Below are positions 24,602 to 32,946 of a stretch of 64,000 nt of DNA, piece after piece (the stretch's first letter is position 1; the number at the start of each line of letters is the position of its first letter). Origin of the DNA: JAGOUB01 sp964640945 (GTDB taxonomy: Bacteria; Patescibacteriota; Gracilibacteria; Peribacterales; Peribacteraceae); assembly GCA_964640945.1 (NCBI GenBank), contig CAZXIV010000001.1, positions 1-64,000 of the forward strand. The letters run 5' to 3'. Made by a program: the position numbers and the translations under genes. The notes beneath the pieces are model-generated. The model ran no database searches. It saw only the letters and a list, made by a program, of their open reading frames with translations, and had not been told where the DNA came from.

Positions 24602-25435
24602 GTGACGATCGACGAGGCACTCCGTTTCCCCGGCTTGAGCAGAAACGACGGCGAGGCCTTATTGGCCCAGCTGCTGCAGAAGGATCGTGCCTGGCTTTTG
24701 GCCCGACCCGACCGAGTCGTGCCCGAGGCGGTCGCCGATTTGTGGCCGCATGCCGCCGCCCGTTTGGCAGCCGGCGAGCCGGCCGCCTATATTTTGGGCA
24801 CCGAGCAGTTTCTCGGTCGCGAGTATCTGGTGGACCCGCGCGTGCTCATTCCCCGGGCCTGCACGGAGCGGTTGGTCGCTCTGGCGGAGGGTGTCCTCAA
24901 AGACGAGATCGGCGATGCCACCCTCGAGATCGATACCGGCGTGGTGGCTGTGTTCCGCCGTCTTTCTACTTTTCCGGCCGAGTTGGTGATCGAGATTGGG
25001 ACGGGGAGCGGCTGCATCGCGGCCAGCCTGGCGCTTACGTTCCCAAACCTCCGCCTGGTGGCGACCGATATCAGTCAAGATGCCCTCGATTTGGCGGCGC
25101 TCAACCTGGAGCGTCTTGGGCTCACGAAGCGCGTCGAACTGCGTCGCGGCGACCTGCTCGCGCCGGTGCTCGAGGTGGCGGTGCCGTTCCTGCTCGTCAG
25201 TAATCCGCCCTACGTGCCCGATAGCTACGTTTTCCAGCGCTCAGTCCACGCCTACGAGCCCATGCTCGCGCTGAGGGGTGGTGGTCCGGCCGGAGAGACG
25301 ATCTTGCTTGATGTTGTCCGCCAGGCGTTGGCACATCCGCTCTGCATGGGCTTGGTAGTGGAGTGCCGCGCCGACCAAGTGCCGGCGATTGATGCGGCCT
25401 TGCAGACGGCGAAGAAGAAGGCCTCAGTCCGCTAA
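24602..25435 (+). CDS. prmC: Release factor glutamine methyltransferase
   Basis: The 277-residue protein has the PrmC N-terminal helical domain with ARLAAGEPAAYILGTEQFLGREYLVDPRVLIPR, then the SAM-binding loop VIEIGTGSGCIAASLAL, and the catalytic VSNPPYVPDS motif (NPPY). It methylates the GGQ glutamine of release factors. A segment of about 18 residues (DEIGDATLEIDTGVVAVF) lengthens the linker before the SAM motif. GTG start set by a -10 box 6 nt upstream. It ends by overlapping the next convergent gene by 12 bp. Confidence 0.93.
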   Translation: MTIDEALRFPGLSRNDGEALLAQLLQKDRAWLLARPDRVVPEAVADLWPHAAARLAAGEPAAYILGTEQFLGREYLVDPRVLIPRACTERLVALAEGVLKDEIGDATLEIDTGVVAVFRRLSTFPAELVIEIGTGSGCIAASLALTFPNLRLVATDISQDALDLAALNLERLGLTKRVELRRGDLLAPVLEVAVPFLLVSNPPYVPDSYVFQRSVHAYEPMLALRGGGPAGETILLDVVRQALAHPLCMGLVVECRADQVPAIDAALQTAKKKASVR

Positions 25436-26494
25436 GGCGGCCAAGACGAGAGTGGCTGTCTTGCTCCACGAGTAGCGTGCCGCCCGGATCGGTCCCCGTT
25501 TGGCGAAATCGGCCTGCAGGGCCGGGTCGGACATCAAGTGTTCCAGTCCGCGAGCGATCTCGGCGGTGCGATCGGGATTGACGATGAAGGCCGTGCCGCC
25601 CGCCAATTCCTGCAGGGCGCCGCGGTTGCTGGTGAGGACGGGTATGCCACGTTGAAAGGCATCGAGCACCGGCAGACCGAAGCCTTCGTTGTGCGAGGGG
25701 AGGGCGAGGATCTTGGCGTGATGGAGGAGGTCCTCTACTTCCGCGTCGGGCACGTAGCGCCGCCACTCCGCTCCGGGCGTGTTTTCCACGGCGCGGAGGA
25801 TGGCGTCGTCCTGCCAGCCGCGGCTGCCGACGAGGACGAGCGTCCAGGTGTGGCGGAGGGTGGCTGGCAGCCGGGCGTAGGCGCGCACCAGGCGCTCCTG
25901 GTTTTTCCGAGGACAGAGCGTCCCCAGGCAGAGAATGATGTTTCGGTCGCGGGCGGCGGGGGGAGGGGATGAGTTGAGCGGGCCGGCGAAGACGCTGGTG
26001 ACTGTCGACGGGTCGAGGCCAGGCGTGCGCTTCAACAGCTCACTCCGGGTGGCGGCGCTCACCGTCAGGATGTGGCGGGCAGTGCGAAGCGTGCGGTCGA
26101 GTGTGAGTCGTTCGATGAACGTGGCGCGCGAGGCGTGCTCGTCGTCGCGAAAGGCGATGAGATCGTGCACTACCGGCACACAAGCGACCGTGCGGCCAAG
26201 CAGGGCCGGCACAATGAAGCTGGTGGGGCTCAGATAGATTGCCTCGGGTCCCGCCCGACGCAGGCGGAGCGCCGTTCGCAGGTGCCAGAGCAGGCCGCGG
26301 GACGAGATGAGGATGTCGGTCGACTCTGGCCGCGCCTCGGCCAGAGCCTGGAGGGCGGGGGGGAGAGGGGCGTCGGCGTGGAGCGTGAGCGCCACCGGGC
26401 GCATGAGTAACTCCGCCAGCAGGCCGCGCGTCCAGATGCCCTTGCCGGTGGGATGGGGGCGGCAGGCCTCCCGAATGTCGATATGCAGGCGCAC
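25424..26494 (-). CDS. GT4-family glycosyltransferase
   Basis: The protein of 356 residues has a GT-B fold beginning LHIDIREACRPHPTGKGIWTR, with VHDLIAFRDDEH, ILTVSAATRSELLKR, IILCLGTLCPRKNQERLV, and an E-x7-E-like box HNEGFGLPVLDAFQRG in which the second Glu is Asp. The family is close to mannosyl/rhamnosyltransferases acting on cell-surface polysaccharide. GTG start is set by TATACT 6 nt upstream. It is divergent from the 26526 gene. Confidence 0.85.
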   Translation of the reverse strand: MRLHIDIREACRPHPTGKGIWTRGLLAELLMRPVALTLHADAPLPPALQALAEARPESTDILISSRGLLWHLRTALRLRRAGPEAIYLSPTSFIVPALLGRTVACVPVVHDLIAFRDDEHASRATFIERLTLDRTLRTARHILTVSAATRSELLKRTPGLDPSTVTSVFAGPLNSSPPPAARDRNIILCLGTLCPRKNQERLVRAYARLPATLRHTWTLVLVGSRGWQDDAILRAVENTPGAEWRRYVPDAEVEDLLHHAKILALPSHNEGFGLPVLDAFQRGIPVLTSNRGALQELAGGTAFIVNPDRTAEIARGLEHLMSDPALQADFAKRGPIRAARYSWSKTATLVLAALAD

Positions 26495-26500
26495 GCGGCC

Positions 26501-26506
26501 AGTATA
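26501..26506 (-). promoter_or_regulatory. -10 box of GT4 gene (leaderless)
   Basis: TATACT on the minus strand ends exactly 6 nt before GTG 26494. Confidence 0.65.
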
Positions 26507-26513
26507 GCTGTGC

Positions 26514-26519
26514 TATCAT
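26514..26519 (+). promoter_or_regulatory. -10 box of the 26526 gene (leaderless)
   Basis: TGC-TATCAT (extended -10) ends exactly 6 nt before GTG 26526. Confidence 0.65.
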
Positions 26520-26525
26520 TGCTCC

Positions 26526-27119
26526 GTGTCCAATCGTCTGCAACGCATCCTCTCGGCCCTCGATCTTGAAGAGCGCATCCTGAATGCTGGCTCGTTGCTG
26601 GCGCTGGTTGGCGTGATTCTGCCCTGGATTTCCGGCCAATGGGGCGGCCAGGACGAGCAGACGTTCTCGGGTCTGGGATTTTTTACGTCATTCATCGGTC
26701 TGGCCGTCGTGCTGCTGCACGCCGCCGCCATTGCTATCCTGGCGGTGCCCCTCTGCGGCGGTTCACGCTTGGTCGCTCAGAATCGACAGCATATCGTCCG
26801 CTTCTTCCTGTCGCTCATCGCCTCGGTGCTTATCCTGGCTGCTCTCTCGGTGCTCACCAAAGTGACCCTCGAATTTCCCCGCATGGGCCTGCGCTTCGGC
26901 GTGTACGTCAGTCTCATCGGCAGCTTAGTCTCGACGCTCTACACCTACCTGCTCTACCGTGAGCAGCGTCGGCACGAGGTGCGCGAGCTCTTTCATCATC
27001 CCGAAGATCACTTCCTCCACGCCACGCCACCAACCTCGCCCACGGCCTCGCCCTCCACCTCGCCTCCACCTCCACCTCCGCCACCGTTGCCGGCCGAGGA
27101 GCACCCCGTCATTCGCTAA
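26526..27119 (+). CDS. Four-helix hypothetical membrane protein
   Basis: The protein has 197 residues and four membrane helices, at about 20-38, 52-78, 90-112 and 120-143. A cytoplasmic tail ends in Thr/Ser/Pro repeats and a run of eight prolines. No family is recognised. The next gene starts 4 nt after the stop, so they are cotranscribed. Confidence 0.65.
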   Translation: MSNRLQRILSALDLEERILNAGSLLALVGVILPWISGQWGGQDEQTFSGLGFFTSFIGLAVVLLHAAAIAILAVPLCGGSRLVAQNRQHIVRFFLSLIASVLILAALSVLTKVTLEFPRMGLRFGVYVSLIGSLVSTLYTYLLYREQRRHEVRELFHHPEDHFLHATPPTSPTASPSTSPPPPPPPPLPAEEHPVIR

Positions 27120-27123
27120 GGCT

Positions 27124-27609
27124 ATGACTGAACCTATCATCACCACCGCTGAGCAGCCTGCCTATCAGGACGACGATCTTGTCTACGTCGATCCCGACGC
27201 CCGGGCGGTGCTGGGCCTCGTCCAATTTGATGAGAAGGGCATGCCGAAGAAGCTTGCCCGCCCGCCGCGCGAGGGCGCTCACGTCGAAGAGGATGACGAA
27301 CCAGCTGCCGCCGGCGCTCCAGTCGCCGCTGCTATCGCCCCAATCCCTGCACCCGCTCCGGCTGCCGCCCCGCTTCGGGGTCGCGGACGCGACCGCCGCC
27401 CGCTGGTACGCAAGCCACGCGTACGGTATTACCCGTGGGGAACCTACCGCTCGATGAAGAAGATCTTTAAGGTAGCCGGCAAAGTGCCGGAGACGCGCGG
27501 TCAAGCCACGCTCGACGAGATCTTGCCCAAAGCCCTGAATGAGGCCTTCTGGGATAATAAGGTGCCATCGATACCATCGGTCACTGACGCCTCGGGCGAT
27601 CAGTACTGA
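27124..27609 (+). CDS. Hypothetical Ala/Pro-linker protein
   Basis: The protein of 161 residues has an acidic N-terminus (DDDLVYVDPDARAVLGLVQFDEKGMPKK), an Ala/Pro linker at about 62-85, a very basic patch (RGRGRDRRPLVRKPRVRYYPWGTYRSMKK), and a C-terminal helical piece. The basic patch suggests nucleic acid or membrane contact, but this is only inference. It starts 4 nt after the upstream gene and overlaps the end of mraY (convergent) by 10 bp. Not recognised. Confidence 0.6.
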   Translation: MTEPIITTAEQPAYQDDDLVYVDPDARAVLGLVQFDEKGMPKKLARPPREGAHVEEDDEPAAAGAPVAAAIAPIPAPAPAAAPLRGRGRDRRPLVRKPRVRYYPWGTYRSMKKIFKVAGKVPETRGQATLDEILPKALNEAFWDNKVPSIPSVTDASGDQY

Positions 27610-28658
27610 CCGGTCACGCCGATGATGACGCCCAGTAAGGCGCCGAACCCGCCGATAATCCAAAGGCGCATCGTGACTTTGCTTTCACCCCACTGCAAGG
27701 CTTCGAAGTGGTGGTGAATGGGTGCGGCAATAAAGATTTTGCGACCCTGGCGGAGCTTCTTACTCGTGAGCTGGATAATGACGGAGAGGAGTTCGATCAA
27801 AAAGACGATGCCGATGAGCGGTAGGAGGAGGACGTCGTCGGTCATGAGCGCGATCACGCCGAGTGTGCCGCCGAGCGCCATCGAGCCGGTATCGCCCATG
27901 AAAAACAGGGCCGGGGGGACGTTATGCCAGAGGAAGGCGGCGATCGCGCCGCCGGTAACGGCGCAGAAGGCGGCAAGGACAGTCAGGCCGCCGGCGTAGG
28001 CCAGCACCGCGAAAGCGCCAAAGCTGATGACCAGGAGTCCGCCGGCCAGGCCGTCGAGGCCGTCGGTAAAATTGACGGCGTTCGCCGTGCTCACCATCAC
28101 CAGGATAAAGAGCGGCACGTACCAGAAGCCGAGGAAGACTTCGCCGTAGAAGGGGACGGAGATACTGTTGAAGTCGAGCTTCGTGTAAAACCACCAGGCG
28201 CCAGCTGCGGCGATGAAGAGCATCGAGAGCAGCTTTGGCAGCCAGGCGAGGCCCTTCGTCTTGCCCACGCCGCGCACGTTCAAATAGTCGTCGATCGCAC
28301 CGAGTGCGCCCATGGCGATCATGGTGAAAAGTGGCAAATAGACCTCGCGGCGCTGGAGGAGTGAGTAATCAGTCAGGCCGATATAGGCAAAAAGGCGGGA
28401 AAGAAGCACGGTTGCTACCACGCCCAGCCAGATGATGATGCCGCCCATTGTCGGCGTGCCCCACTTGGCCTGGTGATACTGGCGGAAGACCGATGCCTCG
28501 CGCCCGTCGATGCTTTCGACGCGCAGCTCCTTGCCGATTTTATTGAAGCGCAAAAAGTTGACGAACCAGGGCGTGAAGGCGAGCACTAGGCTAAACGCCA
28601 TCGCGGCGTACACGAGGATGACCGCTAAGGGGACGTCGGGACGGATGAGAGGATCCAT
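27600..28658 (-). CDS. mraY: Phospho-N-acetylmuramoyl-pentapeptide transferase
   Basis: The 352-residue protein has ten membrane helices and the MraY motifs: KWGTPTMGG, GAIDDYLNVRG (catalytic DD), STANAVNFTDGLDGLAGG, and PIHHHFEALQWGESKV. It makes lipid I from UDP-MurNAc-pentapeptide. It follows dnaB by 10 nt on the same strand, an unusual pairing outside the usual mur cluster. Confidence 0.96.
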   Translation of the reverse strand: MDPLIRPDVPLAVILVYAAMAFSLVLAFTPWFVNFLRFNKIGKELRVESIDGREASVFRQYHQAKWGTPTMGGIIIWLGVVATVLLSRLFAYIGLTDYSLLQRREVYLPLFTMIAMGALGAIDDYLNVRGVGKTKGLAWLPKLLSMLFIAAAGAWWFYTKLDFNSISVPFYGEVFLGFWYVPLFILVMVSTANAVNFTDGLDGLAGGLLVISFGAFAVLAYAGGLTVLAAFCAVTGGAIAAFLWHNVPPALFFMGDTGSMALGGTLGVIALMTDDVLLLPLIGIVFLIELLSVIIQLTSKKLRQGRKIFIAAPIHHHFEALQWGESKVTMRLWIIGGFGALLGVIIGVTGQY

Positions 28659-28668
28659 GTCCTGAATG

Positions 28669-30027
28669 CTAATCGGCGTCGTGAACCTTGTCGATGTCGT
28701 AGAAACGCAGTTGCTCCTTCTTGAATAGCAATTCCACGCGGCCGACGGGGCCGTTGCGGTGCTTACGGATATAGATGTCCGTGATGCCAGGGCGGGCGGT
28801 ATCGGCTTCGTAGTATTCCTCGCGGTACATCATCAGCACGATATCCGCGTCCTGCTCGATGGAGCCGGAGTCGCGCAGGTCGGAGAGGAGTGGGATGTTA
28901 CCGGGGCGCGATTCGACGGCGCGCGAGAGCTGCGAGAGGGCGATCACCGGCACGTGGAGCTCGCGGGCGATCTGCTTGAGGGCGCGCGAGATCTCCGAGA
29001 TCTCCTGTACACGGTTGCCGGCGTAGCTGGCGTTACCGGTACTCATGAGCTGGAGGTAGTCGACGATGATGAGGTCCAGGCCGTGCTCCATCTGCAGGCG
29101 GCGGGCCTTGGTGCGAAGTTCCGGCAACGAGGAGGCCACCGAATCGTCGATGAAGATATTGGCCTTGCTGAGCTCATCCATGATCGGGCCCATATTCTGG
29201 AAGTCGCTGTCGTCGAGCTTGCCGCGCTGGAGTTTCCAGCTGTCAACGCCGAGCATGGAGGCGAAAAGACGGTCGACGAGCTGCTCTTTGCTCATTTCGA
29301 GCGAGAAGATGCCCACACTCTTCTTGCTGCGGATGGCCGCGTTCTGGGCGATGTTGAGGGCGAGGGCTGTCTTACCCATGGAGGGGCGGGCAGCGATGAT
29401 GACGAGGTCGCTTGGCTGCAGCCCAGAGAGTTTGTAGTCCAGACTGGCGAAGCCGGTGGGCACGCCTTTGAAGGCATCTTCGTCGGTCGACTCGTGCATC
29501 TCGGCGAACTTCTCGTAGCGGGCATCGAGGACGTCGCGGATGTGGATGAATTTCTCTTTGATGAACGTATTCGTGATCGAGAAGACCTGTTTCTCGATAG
29601 CCTCTAAAAGTTCCGGGATCGGCCGGTTGGTGGCGTAGCCCAGGCCCGTAATCTCGCGGCCGGCCTCGATGATATTGCGGTGGAGCGCCTTGCCCTTCAC
29701 GATTTGGGCATATTGGTAGATGTGCGACGAGGTCGGCACCGAGGCCGCAAGTTCAGCCAAGAAGGCGCTGCCCCCCACTTCCTGGATCTTCTGAACGTCG
29801 TTGAGTTTGCTGGCCACCGTCACGAAGTCGATCGGCTCGTGGCGCTGGTAGAGTTGTTCGATGGCGTGATAAATCAGCCGGTAGGTCGGATCGTAGAAGT
29901 CGGACGGCGTGAGGATGTCCGAGACGCGGATCATCGCCTCGCTATCGAGCAAAAGGGCGCCTAAGACCGTGCGCTCAGCATCGAGTGCGTGGGGCGGTGT
30001 GTCGTAGGGGAGGGGTGGGGTCGACAT
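28669..30027 (-). CDS. dnaB: Replicative DNA helicase DnaB
   Basis: The 452-residue protein has the N-terminal domain (PHALDAERTVLGALLLDSEA), linker helix, and RecA-like domain with ARPSMGKTALALNIAQNAA (Walker A), SLEMSKEQL, LIIVDYLQLM (Walker B) and EISRALKQIARELHVPVIALSQLSRAVE. It is the hexameric replication helicase. The leader is short and reads CCCCTTCCCCGCCC, with no Shine-Dalgarno sequence. Confidence 0.97.
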   Translation of the reverse strand: MSTPPLPYDTPPHALDAERTVLGALLLDSEAMIRVSDILTPSDFYDPTYRLIYHAIEQLYQRHEPIDFVTVASKLNDVQKIQEVGGSAFLAELAASVPTSSHIYQYAQIVKGKALHRNIIEAGREITGLGYATNRPIPELLEAIEKQVFSITNTFIKEKFIHIRDVLDARYEKFAEMHESTDEDAFKGVPTGFASLDYKLSGLQPSDLVIIAARPSMGKTALALNIAQNAAIRSKKSVGIFSLEMSKEQLVDRLFASMLGVDSWKLQRGKLDDSDFQNMGPIMDELSKANIFIDDSVASSLPELRTKARRLQMEHGLDLIIVDYLQLMSTGNASYAGNRVQEISEISRALKQIARELHVPVIALSQLSRAVESRPGNIPLLSDLRDSGSIEQDADIVLMMYREEYYEADTARPGITDIYIRKHRNGPVGRVELLFKKEQLRFYDIDKVHDAD

Positions 30028-30041
30028 GGGCGGGGAAGGGG

Positions 30042-30070
30042 ATTGTGGATCACCTCACCGGCACTGACAA
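30042..30070 (-). promoter_or_regulatory. Probable dnaB promoter
   Basis: On the minus strand TTGTCA (30065-30070) and CACAAT (30042-30047) are 17 nt apart, giving a pyrimidine-rich leader of about 14 nt. Confidence 0.45.
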
Positions 30071-30112
30071 GGAACCGAGTTTGGCGGCCCATTTCCCTGT
30101 GGATTCATTGTG

Positions 30113-30178
30113 GAAAAAAAGCGGACTACTCGTGGGAAATCCGCCTAACGAAAAACACCCCAGTCCTCCTCACTGGGG
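30113..30178 (-). terminator. Tandem terminators after recA
   Basis: On the minus strand CCCCAGT-N7-ACTGGGG followed by TGTTTTTC (30151-30178) comes first. Then GCGGA-N14-TCCGC followed by seven T (30113-30144). Both lie between recA and dnaB, so dnaB needs its own promoter. Confidence 0.8.
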
Positions 30179-30196
30179 CGTCGTTCGTCCTCTTTC

Positions 30197-31258
30197 TTAG
30201 GCATTCAAGAGCTTATCGTGCTGCTCCCGGATGGAGCTTTCCATCTCCGCGGCCATCTTGGGATGCTCATCAAGGTAGGCGCGAGCTTGTTCGCGTCCTT
30301 GGCCGATCGTCTCTTCACCAACGCGGAAGTAGGCGCCTGACTTTTCAATGAAGCCGAGTTTGAGGCCCAGGTCGAGCAGGTCGCCCGACTTGCTGATGCC
30401 GCGGGCGTAGAGCAGGTCGAACTCGGCCTGACGAAACGGGGGGGCAACCTTATTTTTTACTACTTTCACACGAATGCGGTTGCCGACGATTTCCTGGCCC
30501 TCTTCGGTGCCTTTCTCCGTGATTTTTTCGATACGGCGGATATCCAGACGGACCGAGGCGTAGAACTTGAGGGCATTGCCGCCGGCGGTCACCTCGGGAT
30601 TACCGAACATGATGCCGATCTTCATACGCAGCTGGTTGATGAAGATCACGGTGCAGTTGGTCTTACTGACGATGGCCGTCAGCTTGCGTAGTGCCTGGCT
30701 CATCAGACGGGCCTGTAGGCCCATGTGCTGGTCGCCCATTGTCCCTTCAATCTCAGCGCGGGGCGTGAGGGCCGCCACGGAGTCGATAACGATGATCTCG
30801 ACGGCGCCGGAACGCACCAGCGTCTCGGTGATCTCGAGGGCCTGCTCGCCGTCATCGGGTTGGGAGATGAGAAGTGAATCCGTATCCACGCCGATGCGCT
30901 TGGCGTACTGGGGATCGAGGGCGTGCTCGGCGTCGATGAAGGCCGCCTTGCCGCCGCGCTTCTGGACCTCGGCGATGATATGGAGCGCGAGCGTGGTCTT
31001 GCCGGACGATTCGGGGCCGTAAATCTCGATGATGCGTCCGAGTGGCACGCCGCCGCCCATGGCGAGGTCGAGCGACAAGGAGCCGGAGGGCACCTTGGGG
31101 ATAGCGCTGATTTCTTTCTCGCCCATCTGCATGATGGCGCCGTCGCCGTATTGCTTCTTGATGGCGGCCAGAGCAGCCTTGATGGCTTCGGCTTTAACAT
31201 CGATCTTGGCGGGTTTCTTGGCGGTGTCGGCGGCGGCGTCGGGAGTCTTGCTGGACAT
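30197..31258 (-). CDS. recA: Recombinase RecA
   Basis: The 353-residue protein has GPESSGKTTLALHIIAEVQ (Walker A), VIDSVAALTPRAEIEG, MSQALRKLTAIVSKTNC, FINQLRMKIGIMFGNPE and TTGGNALKFYAS-like segments (here VTAGGNALKFYASVR). It is the strand-exchange protein and the SOS co-protease. The N-terminus carries an extra Ala/Lys-rich stretch of about 20 residues. The leader has a CCCCTCCACTCCC tract. A palindrome resembling one upstream of rarA lies about 100 bp upstream. Confidence 0.98.
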   Translation of the reverse strand: MSSKTPDAAADTAKKPAKIDVKAEAIKAALAAIKKQYGDGAIMQMGEKEISAIPKVPSGSLSLDLAMGGGVPLGRIIEIYGPESSGKTTLALHIIAEVQKRGGKAAFIDAEHALDPQYAKRIGVDTDSLLISQPDDGEQALEITETLVRSGAVEIIVIDSVAALTPRAEIEGTMGDQHMGLQARLMSQALRKLTAIVSKTNCTVIFINQLRMKIGIMFGNPEVTAGGNALKFYASVRLDIRRIEKITEKGTEEGQEIVGNRIRVKVVKNKVAPPFRQAEFDLLYARGISKSGDLLDLGLKLGFIEKSGAYFRVGEETIGQGREQARAYLDEHPKMAAEMESSIREQHDKLLNA

Positions 31259-31358
31259 GGGAGTGGAGGGGATTGGGTGGATGAATGTGCACCTAGGTTG
31301 CCGGCCGTCCCGGGCTTCGTCAAACGACTTCTGCTTGCCTCTACCTGGGAAGCATTAT

Positions 31359-31376
31359 GGTGTATCTTCGTACACC
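31359..31376 (-). promoter_or_regulatory. Candidate SOS-type operator upstream of recA
   Basis: GGTGTA-N6-TACACC forms a perfect inverted repeat. On the minus strand it reads GGTGTACGAAGATACACC and continues CATAATGC. The rarA upstream site reads GGTGTACGATCGTACA and continues ACCATGC. The shared core is TGTA-N6-TACA with GGTGTACGA identical. Confidence 0.55.
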
Positions 31377-31377
31377 C

Positions 31378-32214
31378 TTATTTTTTCGGAGAAAGCGGGG
31401 CGCAGGTGCCGACGCGATTTTGGACGTCCGTGATTTGGCAGGAGAATCCTTTGGGGCAGAGGATGCCGGCCGTGCCGCCGCAGGGGAGGGCGGCACCACT
31501 GCCGCTGACTGGACCACCGGAGGCCGTTTGACCGACGAACTTTAGGCTACGGGTAATGAGTGAGAGCCGCTCCAGGGCGGTGACAGGGTCGGAGGCGAGG
31601 GGGGCAAAGCTGAGAGTGAGAATGCGGGCGTTCTCCAGTTGGACGATGATGGCGGCTGAGCCGGTCTTGGGATCGACCGTGCGCTGGGCTAAGCGCGAGG
31701 AAATGGAGAGGTTTGATTCGGCGGGTAGGACGTTGCCAGGCTGGACAGCCAGCTTAAGGATGGGGGTGGTTCCGTCTGCCGCCGTGAACGTGAGGGCGGG
31801 TTCGGTACCGCCGCGCCTCCAGTCGGCGGGGACGGTGAAGGTAAGTCCGAGGCTGGGGATAGCCTCATTGCGCAATTCAGCCAGGGCGGTGTCGATGCTG
31901 GCGACGACGAACACGGGTAACGAGATGGCGTCGGTGTTGGCTTCAAACGTGCCGTGGAGCGTGACGGTCTGACCTTCGTAGCGGTCGAGGGCGACGGCGG
32001 CGCTTTCCACCATGGAGACACGTTCACCGTTCTGGCTCAACACGTGCGTGCCACGACGTGTGAGTGAGAGCGGGGCCCGGTTGAGGGTGCCACTGACGGT
32101 CTGCTGGCCCTGAGGCAGGTTGGGGATACCGCCGTGGCTCGGCCAGAGCCAGATGAGGCCGGCGATGACGCAGGCGGCGATAGCGATGACAACGAGGAGG
32201 GCGCGGCGGGGCAT
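31378..32214 (-). CDS. Membrane-anchored protein with C-terminal Cys-rich motif
   Basis: The 278-residue protein starts MPRRALLVV with one N-terminal transmembrane helix, then about 210 residues of beta-rich extracytoplasmic sequence, including a possible OB-like segment (GQTVTLHGTFEAN). The C-terminal motif is CGGTAGILCPKGFSCQI...GTC. The CGG-GI-CP-G-C pattern recurs in secreted Patescibacterial proteins and may form two disulfides, fitting the DsbA and VKOR genes here. An ATG six codons earlier (32232) is possible, but GGAGGA lies 10 nt before 32214. It ends just before the recA upstream palindrome. Confidence 0.6.
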   Translation of the reverse strand: MPRRALLVVIAIAACVIAGLIWLWPSHGGIPNLPQGQQTVSGTLNRAPLSLTRRGTHVLSQNGERVSMVESAAVALDRYEGQTVTLHGTFEANTDAISLPVFVVASIDTALAELRNEAIPSLGLTFTVPADWRRGGTEPALTFTAADGTTPILKLAVQPGNVLPAESNLSISSRLAQRTVDPKTGSAAIIVQLENARILTLSFAPLASDPVTALERLSLITRSLKFVGQTASGGPVSGSGAALPCGGTAGILCPKGFSCQITDVQNRVGTCAPLSPKK

Positions 32215-32256
32215 GGGCGTATCTTCCTCCATCCGCTGGCGGAGGACAAAGAAAAA

Positions 32257-32280
32257 CTGCCCGGCGTGGTCGCCGGGCAG
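32257..32280 (-). terminator. Intrinsic terminator of the 32791 gene
   Basis: CTGCCCGGCG-N4-CGCCGGGCAG is a perfect 10-bp stem followed on the minus strand by TTTTTCTTTG. Confidence 0.85.
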
Positions 32281-32398
32281 TGATGGGAGCAGAGGCAAGC
32301 CGCTGCTCGAGGCCTCCTTTCTAGAGTTGAGGATGACAGGGGATGGACCCCGGTGGCAGGGGGTCCGTGGCGTTGTGCAAGGAGTCCACTGCCGGCAG

Positions 32399-32791
32399 TT
32401 ACGGATATTTCTGCTGGAGCTGCTGAAGAATCTGGGGGATCGGGTCGACCTTCTGATTGCCGAATCCAACCATTCCGTCGGCAGAGATATGGATGGATTC
32501 CACTCGGCCAACCACGATATTCACGGGATGGTAGTCGGCACCGAAATTACGCCCCCAGAGGCCATGACTGACAGGCGAGAGGGGCTGGCTTCGTACCCGC
32601 ACCACCGTTGCGTCCAGGCTACTGTCGCACTTGATTGCGAGCACCCATTCGAGTTTCTCTCCTGGTACCAGTTCCGATTCCAAGCGCCTGGCGATAGTTT
32701 CGGCCAGCTCTGTCCACTTCGTCAGCATGACACTCAGGACTTTGGGGTCGACCGGGTGACCGCTTTGAAAAAGCATCGTCGTCTTTCGCAT
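32399..32791 (-). CDS. Hypothetical protein, Shine-Dalgarno type start
   Basis: The protein of 130 residues starts MRKTTMLFQSGHPV, with an amphipathic N-terminal helix (about 18-43) and a strand-rich middle (EWVLAIKCDSSLDATVVRVR, NIVVGRVESIHISADGMVGFG). No membrane segment is seen. It has AAGGA 9 nt before the ATG, unlike most housekeeping genes in the window, and its own strong terminator, so it is a single-gene unit. I do not recognise it. Confidence 0.6.
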   Translation of the reverse strand: MRKTTMLFQSGHPVDPKVLSVMLTKWTELAETIARRLESELVPGEKLEWVLAIKCDSSLDATVVRVRSQPLSPVSHGLWGRNFGADYHPVNIVVGRVESIHISADGMVGFGNQKVDPIPQILQQLQQKYP

Positions 32792-32862
32792 GAACGTATT
32801 CCTTCAAGGGGCAATGGTGTAAAAGAAAAGACAGTGTCTATTGTACGGTGATTATACAACAA

Positions 32863-32882
32863 CGCCACCGTGAGGTGGCGTG
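32863..32882 (-). terminator. Hairpin after the HARE-HTH regulator
   Basis: CGCCACC-N4-GGTGGCG is followed on the minus strand by TTGTTGT. The T-run is interrupted, so termination would be weaker. Confidence 0.5.
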
Positions 32883-32946
32883 TGGGGTGACTCTGGGAGC
32901 GATGGAGGTGTCAGTCGGCTTCGTTCGCTGACGGGGAGGTTTATCG

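Noticed and set aside
28759..29607. Plus-strand frame of 282 codons
   Set aside because: Antisense to dnaB, whose motifs are complete.
32839..32857. TTGTACGGTGATTATACAA as a third copy of the recA/rarA palindrome
   Set aside because: Its half-site spacing is 9 instead of 6 and the core differs, so it is probably only the AT-rich promoter of the 32791 gene.
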